A stretch of 64,000 nucleotides of DNA from Apostichopus japonicus (lineage: Eukaryota > Echinodermata > Holothuroidea > Aspidochirotida > Stichopodidae). The stretch lies in contig NC_092574.1 of the NCBI RefSeq assembly GCF_037975245.1, forward strand, positions 22,383,713-22,447,712, in the 5' to 3' direction. Both the position numbers and the translations under genes were made by a program. Below the pieces are notes generated by a model that searched no databases, had not been told where the DNA came from, and saw nothing but the letters and a program-made list of their open reading frames with translations. This document shows, piece by piece, positions 23,571 to 35,941 of the stretch (position 1 is the first letter of the stretch; every line of letters starts with the position of its first letter).

Positions 23571-24055
23571 TGAATAGTATCATTCGAAAGGTGTAGTAGC
23601 ACACTTACAAGCCCAAGCGCTGAGTTGGTTCAGCCGGTTATAAGGATACAGTTACTTTGTTAAACTCAAAATTGTAGTAACAGCAAAATAACATCACTGT
23701 CATCGTCTATCGTGGTAACTACTTAACACTCAGATCAATTCCTAACAACTGGCTTTACTTACTATCTTATCAACTAACTTACGTCAGTTCTTATATTGAC
23801 AATACAATGAATGCAACCCCCCCCCCTCCCCCCCACACACACTATTTGATACTATTAATTGATGTTTTTCAAAGAACAGAAAACAAATCTCGAATCTGAT
23901 GGCATCTTCATCCTTCTATCCTTCACATTACCTGTTCCATTTCGCTTCATTTTATAGATTTGCTTAGCACATCTTTTCCCACATTCTTACCACCTTGCAA
24001 TCGATCTTACAATTAACGCATTGCAACTTTATTAAAAGACGCTTAAGTTTAAGAG

Positions 24056-24905
24056 GGAAGAGGAAGTGGAGCTTGTTGGAGCAATGTGAGGGGGAAGAGG
24101 AAGTGGAGTATGATGGAGCAATGTGAGATGGAAGAGGAAAAGGAGCTTGATGGAGCAATGTGAGGGGGGAGGAGTAAGTGGAGTGTGATGGAGCAATGTG
24201 AGCGGGAAGAGGAAGTGGAGCGTGATGGAGCCATGTGAGGGGGGAGAGTAAGTGGAGTGTGATGAAGCAATGTGAGAGGGAAGAGGGAGAGGATCGTGAT
24301 GGAGCAATGTGAGAGGTAAGAGGAAGTGGGGTGTGATGGAGCAATGTGAGAGGGAAGAGTAAGTGGAGCTTGATGGAGCAATGTGAGAGGGAAGAGGGAG
24401 AGGATCGTGATGGAGCAGTGTGAGAGGGAAGAGGAAGTGGGGTGTGATGGAGCAATGTGAGATGGAAGAGGAAGTGGAGCTTGATGGAGCAATGTGAGAG
24501 GGAAGAGGAAGTGGGGCTTGATGGAGCAATGTGAGGGGGAGAGTAAGTGGAGTGTGATGGAGCAATGTAAGGGAAGAGGAAGTGGGGTGTGATGGAGCAA
24601 TGTGAGAGGGAAGATGAAGTGGAGCTTGATGGAGCAATGTGAGCTTGAAAAGGGAGAGGATCGTGATGGAGCAATGTGAGAGGGAAGAGGCAGTGGGGTG
24701 TGATGGAGCAATGTGAGAGGGAAGAGGAAGTGGAGCTTGATGGAGCAATGTGAGAGGGAAGAGGAAGCGAGCTTGATGGAGCAATGTGAGGGGGAGAGTA
24801 AGTGGAGTGGGATGGAGCAATGTGAGCGGGAAGAGGAAGTGGGGCGTGATGGAGCCATGTGAGGGGAAGAGTAAGTGGAGCGTGATGAAGCAATGTGTTG
24901 GTGAA
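24056..24905. repeat. 37-bp minisatellite, long allele
   Basis: About 22 units of tgatggagcaatgtgag plus a purine-rich rest, ggaagaggaagtggagct. The unit is near 37 bp, not a multiple of 3, and has no minus-strand stop in any frame. This creates three overlapping minus-strand open frames of about 300-350 codons. They translate as cycling Ser/His/Leu/Pro text and are not genes. Confidence 0.95.
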
Positions 24906-25079
24906 GAGGGAGTGAAGCGTGGTGTGTCCAAATAAACATCCATTCAAAAAAATGCAGTCACTACAGTACTCCCTAGTGGGTACGATTCTTTCAGCTATTT
25001 CAACGTTTGGCATTTACATAGGAACCAAATGAACAGGTTTATTTTTCACTGATTCCAAATTTCTAGCAATCTTGTTAAG

Positions 25080-26060
25080 CCATCAAGTTTAGTTACCGGA
25101 ATATCCTTGACTTCAAACTTGAAATAAGTTTGGCCAAGTTGACCTTGACCTCAATTGAACAATGGACCTTTGGCATTTAACATAATCAATGCACTGAAGA
25201 TGTGTAGTCTGTGATACCCTACTGAAGATTTAGGCCATATTGTTTCTTTGGGTATATGTAGCCAACATGCTGTTTTGGGGTTATTTGATCTCCGGCCCTA
25301 TGACTTCTGCAGGCATTAAAGCCCATTCACGACATACACCTACCAAGTTTCAAGTACATCGGTCGTATGGTCCTTTGCAAAACGTTGTTTCACACAAATG
25401 TGTCCAAGTTGGACTTACTTGTGTATAAAGTATGTGGTTATATTGTTATTTTGGTATAAGTTTTAAGGCCACAATGATGTGTATTGGTTATTTGATCTTT
25501 GACCTGTGACCATATGACGGCATTAGTCACTCAGCCTCCACAACCGCCGCCCAGGCATATAACCAGCAAGTTTAAAGTCCATCGGATATATGGTCAAGGA
25601 GTCGTTTGCAAAATGCTTTTGCGCACAAATTTGAATAAGTCTGATCTTTTACCTCATTTGATCACGTGACGTTTGGCGTTTTAAATTAGTAAATGCCTTG
25701 GAGAAATAAAATATGTTATAACCTACGCCATAAAATTGGGCCATTTTTTGGGGTATAGGTGTAATGGCTACAATGCTTTGTTTGATTATTTGTTGACCTC
25801 TGACTTTGTTTAATTGTTTATTTGACGTTTATTTGATTCTGAACTTTGACTCTATGACACCATTATTCACGCAGCGGCAACAACATGTTATTGTTTATTT
25901 GACCTTTGCCCTCTGACCTGTGTCATGAAGACAAACATCCTATACCCGTGCACATACCCTTCGAGTCTGATGTCAACTAATTGGCCATACGGTTTCGGAG
26001 AAGTTCTGGGCAAACTATGTCTAATACACATAAACACACATTCACACACATTACTTTTTG
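25080..26060. repeat. TGACCT-rich interspersed repeat, second copy
   Basis: Nearly identical to 13,740-14,720, including short frames at the same relative places. Its conservation reflects the recent segmental duplication. Confidence 0.75.
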
Positions 26061-26222
26061 ACCCCCACTTCAAACATTGTTCGTCCACCCCATGTATTGT
26101 TGTCACAGCTTGGTACCCTCCCCCACCCCGCTTCCCCACCATCCAACCAAAAAAATCAGTCAGACCAAGCCACTTTTAGCTCCATAGAGTACAATATCTC
26201 ATCTCAGCACAATATGTGTATT

Positions 26223-27164
26223 GTAGGCCATATGGGAAGTAATTGCTGATTTATTGTCCGTACGCATTATTTTATGACCGGTATCAATTATATTTAATAC
26301 CAGCAGTAATTCTCAGCCTATCACCATTCAGCTTCATATGCCGGTATTAAAAATAATCAATGCCGGCATTACATAGAATTGATACCGGTTTTAAATAGAA
26401 TTAATATCGGCATTAAATAGACCAATCACATTAGCTCATTATGAAGCTGTTATGCTCTGAGCTAGTGTTAATCCCGCTTTCTGCAGCGTGAAAGCCGTTA
26501 TTTCTACTGACGAAAGCAAAGTACAACGCAACGGTACGCATGACAGCTTAACACAATTTCTGCAAGATTATCGTCGAGAACCGAAAGATACTTGTAGGTT
26601 ATTGACAAATGTTGACTCCCAATCATTTATTTATTAATCTTCGAAGAGCATTATGCTATGAAAAGTTTGGACGGCTCCTGAATGAAGATGGATGAACTAA
26701 CGGGGCAAAGGTTCGCGCCTGGCGCAACTTGGCTGGAAACATGTAAGGAAGCGTGTCAATAATATTGCATATTATACCATAACCGCAACTAAAATTACAG
26801 TGCCAACTAAACAAAGATGGTCTATTTAATTTCGGTATTAATTCTATTTAATGCAGGTATTAATTCCATTTAACGCCGGTATTAATTCTATTTAATGCCA
26901 TTATTAATAGTATTTAATGCCTTTATTAATTTAATAATTAATACTCTTTTAATGCCGATATTAATTCTTTGTTATGCCGGTATTAATTCTTTGTTATGCC
27001 GGTATTAATTCTATTCAATGCCGGTATTAATTCTATTTATTACCGGCATATGAAGCTGCATGGTGATTGGCTGAGAATTAATGCCGGTATTTAATAGAAT
27101 TAATACCTGTAAGAATTTCATTCGTACGGACATTTAATCAGCAATAATTTCCCGTATGGCCTAC
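26223..27164. mobile_element. Foldback element with long inverted repeats, second copy
   Basis: Same termini and subrepeat structure as 14,899-15,864, but 24 bases shorter with many small differences in the subrepeat core. It was duplicated with the block, not inserted independently, because flanks on both sides also match. Confidence 0.8.
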
Positions 27165-27170
27165 CATATA

Positions 27171-27362
27171 CGTGAAGGGATGAGACAAACGACAAAAATC
27201 GGTGCATTGATGTGGAACGGGTTCACTACGTGACGGGATGAGATAACAAACACATAAACAACAAAAATCGGTGCATTGATGTGGAACGGGTTCACTACGT
27301 GACGGGATGAGATAACAAACACATAAACAACAAAAATCGGTGCATTGATGTGGAACGGGTTC
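27171..27362. repeat. 69-bp tandem repeat, three units
   Basis: The motif caaaaatcggtgcattgatg starts at 27,193, 27,262 and 27,331. There is one unit more than in the first block (15,871-15,992). Confidence 0.9.
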
Positions 27363-27601
27363 TAAATCTGAATCATTCTTGTCATGAAAATGGGTGGAGC
27401 GTTGTGGTTGATTTGAATTGTAGCATGTTTCTCTTTATCTGGCGGGCATAGTTGCTGAGCACGCACACGGTATGGTGAGACATACGTATTATTCGGTGAA
27501 ACTACAATGTGCACGACATGACGTAATGCGACCATTGACCAATCACGGACTCGTGTACTTCAAATTCCAGCTAGATTTTGATTCTAAATGGTGTACTGGC
27601 C

Positions 27602-27609
27602 TATAAAAG
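27602..27609 (+). promoter_or_regulatory. TATA box, distal promoter of second block
   Basis: TATAAAAG in the same context as at 16,233, 56 bases before the ATG of the distal exon 1. Confidence 0.75.
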
Positions 27610-27664
27610 GTAGGTGTGCTCTGCCAGAAACACCATTTATCCGGACTAACTTGAACCTGCCAGT

Positions 27665-27753
27665 ATGAATCGGCTTTTGATTATAGCTGCTGTGGTCGTT
27701 AGTTGCCAGGCGTCATCATTTGTTAACGCACCCAGAGGAAAGGGTTGCTCTAA
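27665..27753 (+). pseudogene. Distal exon 1 copy with damaged splice donor
   Basis: Encodes the same signal peptide as copy B exon 1 (MNRLLIIAAVVVSCQAS). A 4-bp deletion at the exon end turns ctcttagtaagtag into ctctaagtag and removes the consensus donor. A weak site, TCTAA|GTAGTT, remains; if used, the exon keeps 89 nt and the phase, changing only the split codon from Tyr to Asn. Without splicing, TAG follows at once. It could be an alternative first exon for the exon 2 at 30,949, or a dead exon. No other exon 2 lies between. Confidence 0.6.
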
Positions 27754-28211
27754 GTAGTTGTATATTATCCGGCTTCTATTAATTTAATCACTTAACAGTG
27801 CTTTTTTATTTTACTTTTTATTTCCTACAGTGGTTCTATCGTCATGATAAATTCTCGATTTAAGAGGAATGGGGTTGAGTGTGGATCATGTTTTTTTTTT
27901 GGTCCAGACTCTATCTTGGGTTAATTTTCGTTAAAAAAATATGGTGGTACTTTTTTGAATGAGTGACTTATCATAAAATAGAAACTGTTATGATTGAACG
28001 AGTGTTTTTCTTACGCTACAAATATTTATATCGGAAGAAGAGAGATAAACTACTGAAGGTTAAGGGCCGACAAGTAAAGATTATTTCATAAATTCCAAGG
28101 AGCGGAAACTATGACGTTATGTTGTATTCAGAACGGCAATGGCGGCTATTTCAGTACTGGAATAGCTTCCACTGGATAGTATAACGGTGTGAATGAAATT
28201 AAATATCACTT

Positions 28212-28220
28212 TATATATAT

Positions 28221-28262
<42 letters not shown>
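28212..28262. repeat. (TA)n microsatellite
   Basis: Interrupted TA tract at the same relative position as 16,842-16,905. After it about 280 bases (28,264-28,540) are absent from the first block. Confidence 0.9.
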
Positions 28263-28265
<3 letters not shown>

Positions 28266-29099
28266 ACCTCGTCAAATGTGAATTTTCTGAGTTTTGTGGT
28301 TTTAAATTTAGAAAATGTCCACTACTTGTCATATTGAGGAGTTCTTGCATCTCATCAAAGAGTTAATTTACAATGTACTTTACACGTAGTCACGGCAATG
28401 CATGTGCAAAAAACAGCAACACGACAGTTAGACAACATATCGAGTTTTTTAAGTCGGTTATTAGACATAAAGACATTTCCCTGTCGAGATGTCAAGTTAT
28501 CGAAAGTCGGTAAGTTGAAAAAAAATACACTTTTTGTCTTCATGTTACGTTGGGCATAGGTCGGTAACTTGACAAAAATCAAATTGTTGTCTTGACTAGT
28601 TTGCGTAAGTTGGATATTCGACAAAACTCAATTTTTCAGTAACTCGATAAAATATCATTTTTTTTTGTCCTGTTGTCGAGTTATTGTAAGTCTGTAACTT
28701 GGCCAAAGAGAAACGTATTTTTTTGTCGAGATATCATGCTATTCTAACACGAATCTCGAAATCTCGCATGTCCCCTTATGGTTTCCGTTATAATTCCTTT
28801 CTTTTAATTATCTGATAACTCGTAGATATAAAAAGTCGACGTCCGTTCACGATCAGCGTCATGTTTTTAATTTGGGCAATGTTTGGTTTGTAAAATATTG
28901 TACTCGTGTAAACTAGGCTAACTTATATTGTTAAATATACCAGCTCAGTCTCCGTGTTTTGTAGTCACTGCTCAGCATATCTTTTTGTGGCACGTATATT
29001 TTGTGTCTACTGGAATGAATTATCTTTCTCACGGTCTTTGTAACAGCTATAAGGAGACGTGTGAGGAGAGGGGCGGGAAGGAGGGTTCGTCTTTCTTTG

Positions 29100-30530
29100 C
29101 GAAACATATTTGGTATTTATCTTATTGCCTGTGCTCCAAGATCGCTGATGCACACACCCGATCTTTGTGATCATAGGGGCTTAGTTGATATCGTGTATAT
29201 GGTGTTGTTCGGTTATATTTGGTATTCTTGCTCAGTAAAATGTATTCACACAAGAATGGAAACGAAACAGTTACTTTGTGAGTTTTAAACTAAAGTCAAT
29301 CGGTAAAAGTCATAAAATGGAGAAACAGATGGCTTGAATGTGTAACATTTCACTCGTTTGTTCCTCTCCTGGGAACTCCAAACTGAAATTAAAAACAATA
29401 CCAAAGTAAGAATACTGAAGACATTTCTGAACCAAGCAAACAAAAAGGCGCGATGACGTTTCAATGTGTTAACACAACAAATAAAGATGATAAATGATGT
29501 AACGGTGCTCTTAAACTCTCCCTTATCTCCGTTTATACGCCAAGGTTACCACCTGAATATCTAATTAAGGAAGGATCGAGAAACTGTTCAACAAATCCTA
29601 TTTCAATGATGTAAAATCATCAAATATGTACTTTGTATTTACCATTTTACTGCAATCAACCCCATACTCCCCGCACCCTCCACTCGTTGACCCTCTCAAG
29701 AGATCTGGTTAACTAGTGTGATAGTAGTACTTACTGGATGTAACCAATACTAATTACCTCTGGCCATACCTCTGTCTCTCTCTTTCTCTCTCCGTTGATA
29801 TGTTTATATTTAGACACCGGTTACAACTCCTTCGTTAATCGTCTCCTTTATGATATCAAGCATAATTCAGAATAACACCTATAAACAACTGTACAATATA
29901 GGACTATATACATACTTCTTTTCTTTCAAATGAACATATTTTGTGTGATTTCAGTGATGAAATGGACATGTATAAAAGTTGCATGTTAGGTGTTTAAATC
30001 GAGACGTAATACTTTTAATTGATATTAGCGTCCACTTTACTTGTCACAAGACTCCATTGCTATATATTTCTATAGAGTATCCTTAAATAAACTATCGAAT
30101 TTCTTCAAAAAAACTGTTAGAAACATTCACGAACATTATGTTTAACCAAACTCAGTACTTTTCCAAACAGTGACTTTGTTGTAAGGAATGTATATGAATA
30201 TAAGGCGGTTTGTAAGAGATGTATGTTTTCATAATCCTCCAGTCCAATTTTGAACATGAACATTTCTATGGATTCAACTATCACTACAACTCCATTGATT
30301 AACAATTATGAAATCCTCCCATTCACCGAGTAGGCAAAATATAGCTTTCAGCCAAAGCGACGTTATAGGCAAGGTATTGCTTTCTTTATGTACACAATGC
30401 TGCACAGAAAGAAATTTGGCAATAATATACGTTATAATGTCAACAATCGCTTCATGCGTTGTTTTATGCGTCTAACCAATAACCGGCTCTGGTTGTTCAA
30501 GCTCCATCCAAAGTTTGATTCTACATGGTG
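29100..30530. repeat. Segmental duplication, upstream block, third copy
   Basis: Collinear with 2,130-3,640 through to the promoter, unlike the second copy. It carries the intact proximal promoter of copy D at its right end. No genes inside. Confidence 0.75.
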
Positions 30531-30538
30531 TACTAGTC

Positions 30539-30546
30539 TATAAAAG
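30539..30546 (+). promoter_or_regulatory. TATA box, proximal promoter of copy D
   Basis: TATAAAAG in the context actagtctataaaag, 56 bases before the exon 1 ATG. It is intact here, where copy A has ctaaaaaag. Confidence 0.8.
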
Positions 30547-30601
30547 ATCGGTGGGCCCTGCCAGAAACATCATTAATCCGGACTAACTTGAACCTGCCAG
30601 T

Positions 30602-30690
30602 ATGAATCGGTTTTTGATTATAGCTGCTGTGGTCGTTAGTTGCCAGGCGTCAACATTTGTAAACGCACCCAAGGGAAAGGGTTGCTCTTA
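30602..30690 (+). CDS. Cysteine-rich secreted protein, copy D, exon 1
   Basis: Encodes the signal peptide MNRFLIIAAVVVSCQAS and then TFVNAPKGKGCS with no stop, ending in phase 2 at TTA|GTAAGT. The intron to exon 2 is only 258 bases, the same layout as copy A. Together with the intact TATA box this makes copy D the most plausible active gene with a proximal promoter. Confidence 0.8.
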
Positions 30691-30948
30691 GTAAGTAGTT
30701 GTACTATTAATCGATTATCTTAAGTCATTCCCTTCACAGTGCTTTGACCGACAAAACCTTACTGTGGTATTGTGAAATAAAGTTTAAGTCTAATTAGACA
30801 ATAACTCGTATATAATTGGCACATATTCATCATAATATACCACACAGCCTAATCATTATAGTTGTGTGCTTTCAATTAACACTAAATTTTAAGTCATATG
30901 TAACGCAACCTTGTGAATTTATCCTTTTTATTCTCTTTTCTTACCCAG

Positions 30949-31489
30949 CCCAAACTGGAAATGTGACTGCAAACTAGTCTACAGCTGTGATGGTAGCAAC
31001 AAATTTCCAGATGACTTCAGTGACAAATCTATCGCTGGAGAGGTAAAAAATTTGGCCCCTGGAGACTACCAACTGAGGATTCCAGGGAAAAGATGGCGAC
31101 GACAGATCTGGAGTCAAGAAGAGTTTTGTAAAAGGGAATGTCATGATCGATTGAACGCGTTCTTGTGCCTCAACGGTGACGGTACACCTTCAGATTACTC
31201 TGACGCAGCCCTTTGTCTTAAGCTTCTTGGCCTTGATATGAGTCCGTTTTCCCAAGATGGTACTGATGAGCCATGCTGCGAGATATACCTACAGTGGGGT
31301 CTTAACTGGTGTCCCGACAAGTGGTACAAACTGGTACGGAATGTTCGGTGTTTGAGTCGAGGTATCGATGCAGGTTTTCCGGGCGATCCAAAATCTTCGC
31401 ACGTTTTTAGTGTAGAGGGTGGTTGTACAGCGGATGGAACTCTCGATTTCACATGGTGTGATAGGGCTCCTACATGTCCGATCGTTTAA
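30949..31489 (+). CDS. Cysteine-rich secreted protein, copy D, exon 2
   Basis: The acceptor is TTACCCAG|CCC and the frame continues exon 1, giving a 209-residue precursor ending in TAA. The mature chain has about 15 cysteines in the same pattern as copy B. Its N-terminal part (PNWKCDCKLVYSCDGSNK, then FPDDFSDKSIAGEV) equals copy A. The part from LGLDMSPFSQ to the C-terminus equals copy B, so the exon is a mosaic. RIPGKRWRRQIW and CCEIYLQWGLNWCPDKWYK are conserved. Family and function are unknown to me; secretion is inferred from the signal peptide and the lack of other hydrophobic segments. Confidence 0.85.
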
Positions 31490-33400
31490 CCATAAATTGA
31501 ATATGGTAATAACAGAAGAAAAGCAGCATTACTGTGGTAAATAATTAACTTTCATTTATGTTTAAGATACCAATCAAATTCCTAACAGACAGTTTTTCCT
31601 TACCGTAAGTAATCCAAGTACCATTTAATTCTTCCCTTTTTTTTAAATGTTTGATACAATGTTACAAAGAGATGGGAATCATTTTAAGGATATGCAGGGT
31701 TTGTTTCTAATTAGCTGTTTTTCTATCCTAAACTTGCTGTTTTGTCAATTTTTAATTTACGTTGAGGAATTGTTTGATGATGGAGTGTCAGGTAGTTTAA
31801 ACTTCAAAATAATCACAATCTTGTCAGAATTTTGTCAGAATTATACTTGACATATTTTAAGCAAGTATAGGTATATCTGCAGAGTAAGGTTCAATCGAAG
31901 TGTATATGTATAAAATATGTTGCTACGGCGTAGATAGTAATGTAACGCAACCCCCGGAGAGGCGAAACCTCATAGCACAGAAATATAAACAATTAACCTC
32001 AAACTGCGAATACACTGAAGATGTGTAAATAAGAATAATATCATTTGCATGTGAAATCCTTTCAAGAAGTTGTAATGTCATCATCGAGCTAATTACCACC
32101 GGAATGCACTATTTCGAGGTAGCAAAATGGATCGTTACTTTAACGTTCCTATAACGAAGTGGTTCTAATATTGTAACATATATGACTTGAACCGCAAAAA
32201 TATGTAAACCTCTGATTTTCGTCATTGTTGAAGTTTGAAATGTTTAAACGAGCGGGAAAAAAGACATATGAAGTTTCTAATACACTTTCAGCAAAACTAT
32301 GTAGCCACTGAAAACGGTGGTAGCAACTCCTTCCAAAGTTTCCATTTGCATGTAATTCTCAGAAAATGAGACAAAGTTTTCTATACAGATATAGATCAAT
32401 AGATAAATATATGTGGACATCGTAACTACATTTGGTAAAATATTTCCTTAAAGAAACGTCTCAGCAAGAATCTTCAGTTCAACTACTACAAGTTGTGTTT
32501 GCTGAATACCTGACGTAGTGTAAATGTCATCTGTATTCTCCCCAAGTGTTAGCCTTCTAAAAATTACTAGAAGTTTTCAAAAGTACTTTGCTGGTGGTTC
32601 TGCATCTTGACTTATTTCGAGACATTGGTGAGTTTAAATTAGACAAGAAAATATTTCCGTGAGGTAAAATACTATAATGGTGGTTGTAATATTCTTATTA
32701 AATTGGGAGCACGGGTGACAATTTTTCTAATTTCTAGCATATTTGAGGCCGACGCTATGGCCTTTACCCATATACATAAGGCTACAACTGGTGAAATTTG
32801 TAACGGTAATGAGTGTTTGAGTACAACAGTTTTATAATTTTGGTAATGGTTGATATAAATATTTCATAATATCATGATATTATATCTTCTTTGTTTCTTT
32901 TCTTGTTCTGTTGTTTTCTGGACGGCATTGAGAACATTGCTTATAATGTCGACACATTTTCTTTATTATATGTTTCGAAGTTGAAGTCGTATGAGCTACG
33001 ATACACGAAGTGTCCAGAAATATTCAAATCCGCTTCATCTGCTGGGCTGCCCAATTGCTAGGCATACCAGCAACAAGGCATAGAACATAATGAAAACAAA
33101 CATCTGTCCTTGTATCTGAAATATTAAGTGGTAATAAAAAGTGATTAATGGTATCAAAAATATCTTTGATAGTACTTAAGTCGGACTTAAATTAAGATCT
33201 TTTAATTTTGCATTTAATTATAGTGTTTACAGCTAGGATGACTTTAGGCACAATGTAAGTTTTGAAATATCATTCAACGTTACGAAAACACTGCTAGCAG
33301 TCCAGGTTCAAGTACAGTTCTACACCTCTCTTCCTATATTTGAGATACGATCCTTTAAACGACCAGGTTTCATTAATTTAATTTACTGACCAAGTAGACT
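31490..33400. repeat. Segmental duplication, downstream block, third copy
   Basis: Collinear with 20,058-21,826 at high identity and less closely with 11,720-12,960. It lacks the SINEs present in the other two. The block ends near 33,400, after which sequence is unique. Confidence 0.75.
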
Positions 33401-35940
33401 AAATACACAGAACACTAATTTTAAACTACGGCAAACTTCGCGCTTCAGAATTTTGACAATAATTTTGTTTTTGTATACTAGTTACAGTCTTTATTATTTG
33501 ATTATTTTGTGCACAAGCCAATGGTTTCCAGGGTTCATTATAACTAAGTATTGTTCGTTCATTTAGAGTGCGTGTTTTCATGGAGGTCTGTAGGAATGCA
33601 AGGTTTTCTGAGTGGAAACATCCTCAAGACGTGTTAACTTTTAAATCTTGGTAAAAACAATTAGTGAAAAGTTATAGACATTTTATGTGTATGACACTGT
33701 TCATGATTAATCATGTATGGTTTCGGGAATTCTCTGGTATTGAAAAATGATGTCTGTAATCGTTTCCGATCCTTTCTAGAAACAGAGAGTCAGCCCAGGG
33801 TATAGCCTACAGCATGAACATTGCAGCAATATAAACGAACATATTCACTTGTTGCTTTTTTTATATGAAAATGGTACACAAGTTTAAAAGGCAAATCTTC
33901 TGTAGTTAAGTATATCAGTATTTTGGTATGGAGATTTGACTTCTGCTTGACAGTATTCAGTTGCATTACATTGAACAGTGCTTACCATCCCAGGGCTTAG
34001 TAACTGCATCCAGCAGGGTTTTTTTTTCATGCAGTTTGCAATGGTATGGAAGGTTCAATGTACTGTTTTATGTACTGTACTCTGTCATGGCAGTTAGCTC
34101 CTCTTGGGAAAATCTTCTATTTCTGCCAAAACAAAATGACACACAACAGCAGAAAATAGTTATTTTATTTCTGCACCTAACAGAAGCTGATCACAATTGT
34201 TAGAAAATATTTTAAAAGTAACACAAAATTAATCCCAAAGGTCCGTATTGGGTTTTGTACCATGTTTAAATACTTACCAGTTTATATTGATCTATGTTCT
34301 GTTGTAAACATTCCTCTTTGAAAAGATGTATGATAGGGCAGTGATATCTCCAATGAAAACTGTAAATGTGTCCCTTTTTGAATGTTCAGAAAATCATGCC
34401 ATAAGGAGTCCCTGCTATGGGCAGTTCAGTTTATTGAGATTTACACCAATTTCATGATCTGCTCTGCATAAACTGGAAATATAATCTGCCTAACTTACAT
34501 TGCTCCAAACCTACTTTTGGGAGCGGTAGAATCGTATTATAAGAACAGCATGAGATGCAATAATCCAACAATTCATATTCATGTCCGTTTATATTGCAAG
34601 GAGTGCAAAGCTGTGACCTATAACTATATGGTGTTTCATTTTACATTTCTCATGTGGATAAAACTTTCATGTGATTAGGGCTAGACTATACCTATACCAT
34701 TGCATGGATAGGCTTAGCCTAATGAACTTACATTTCTGCCAAAACCTGTTAGAGTTTGACACACCAATACCCCCCCCCCCCCCTCCGACCCTAAAGCATT
34801 GATTGTTGACCATTTAGATTGAAGTATAGTCTAAATTAAGATTAACCATACACGAGTTTCATGGTTTTAGTAAATGAATAGTATAGAATTATCATTATTC
34901 TCAATAAATTTCACATTATCAATACATAGCTTAATTGCTATAGCCTAGCCTGGGTAAGTTTTACACTAGGTTAGTCTAGGCCATTACAATAAATGCATCA
35001 CATACAACAGCTATATTTTTTTCTTTCAATGTCGGCAATCACTAGTATAGCCCGAGCATGTAGACCACTGGTGGTCTTAACATATCCACTGTTTAGCTTA
35101 GGCCTAGTCTTTTTAAAAGCGAAGGCAAGCTACGGGGTCTAAAGTGTGCTGACCCAAGCGTAAAAAATGGCCTATAAATGTGTGGCTTTCAATAGGTGTG
35201 CCCTCATAGTTACCATACAACACAATCACATGCATTCGGTAGAAGTAGAAGCGCCCATTATTTAGCGAAGGTCTAGGTCTTGCTAAGTATGGATATGACC
35301 AGTGAAGGCATACACTTTCTTAGGTCTAGTCTTGAAGGTACTTAATAAGTAAGCTAGGCTATTCTATATCTCATAGTCCGTACTGTATATAAATACCACA
35401 TCAGGAAAAGGATCTGGCCTAACCTAGCCTGACAACGTAAGGGCTAACTTTAGGTTATACTTACAATATCGCGCGTACTGACTGTATCACAGAAATGACG
35501 AAATAGACATGATCCCGGTATTTCACCTTTACCTTGAAACAAACACTCATTTAGGGTAACTCATACCCCATTGATCTAGCATGAATTTGACTTCGTCATC
35601 TGCCATAATTAAATGGTTATTTGCAGATTTCTTTTTTGTATTTGACACCTTCTTCCGCTTGCGATTGTCAATCTGTCATACGTAGGAGGCCGCTAGTTTG
35701 AACGTCTTGAGTCGCGACCAACAAACCAATCAGAGGCGAGGATTGCAATATGCTAATAATCTATTTTAATTAATTCATCAGAGTGATGTTAAGATTAGGT
35801 GTACCGCACTAGATTAACCAAGGGTAACCAGGATTATGTTAACTAACGCAGACAATATCCAGGACAATTTTAGTAAATTGTTGACAAGGAAATTTTCACC
35901 AGGTTGTTTTTAGAGTGTAGGGTAGGGCAACATTCAAACA
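33400..35940. other. Unique intergenic DNA, no gene seen
   Basis: AT-rich DNA with a C13 run near 34,770 and scattered aggcctag-like words. The 80-codon frame at 33,961 has no recognisable features. No exon with convincing splice sites was found. Confidence 0.45.
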
Positions 35941-35941
35941 A

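Noticed and set aside
23964-25013. Minus-strand open frames of 349, 303 and 296 codons
   Set aside because: All three overlap in different frames over the same 37-bp minisatellite and translate to cycling Ser/His/Leu/Pro text; no domain, no start context.
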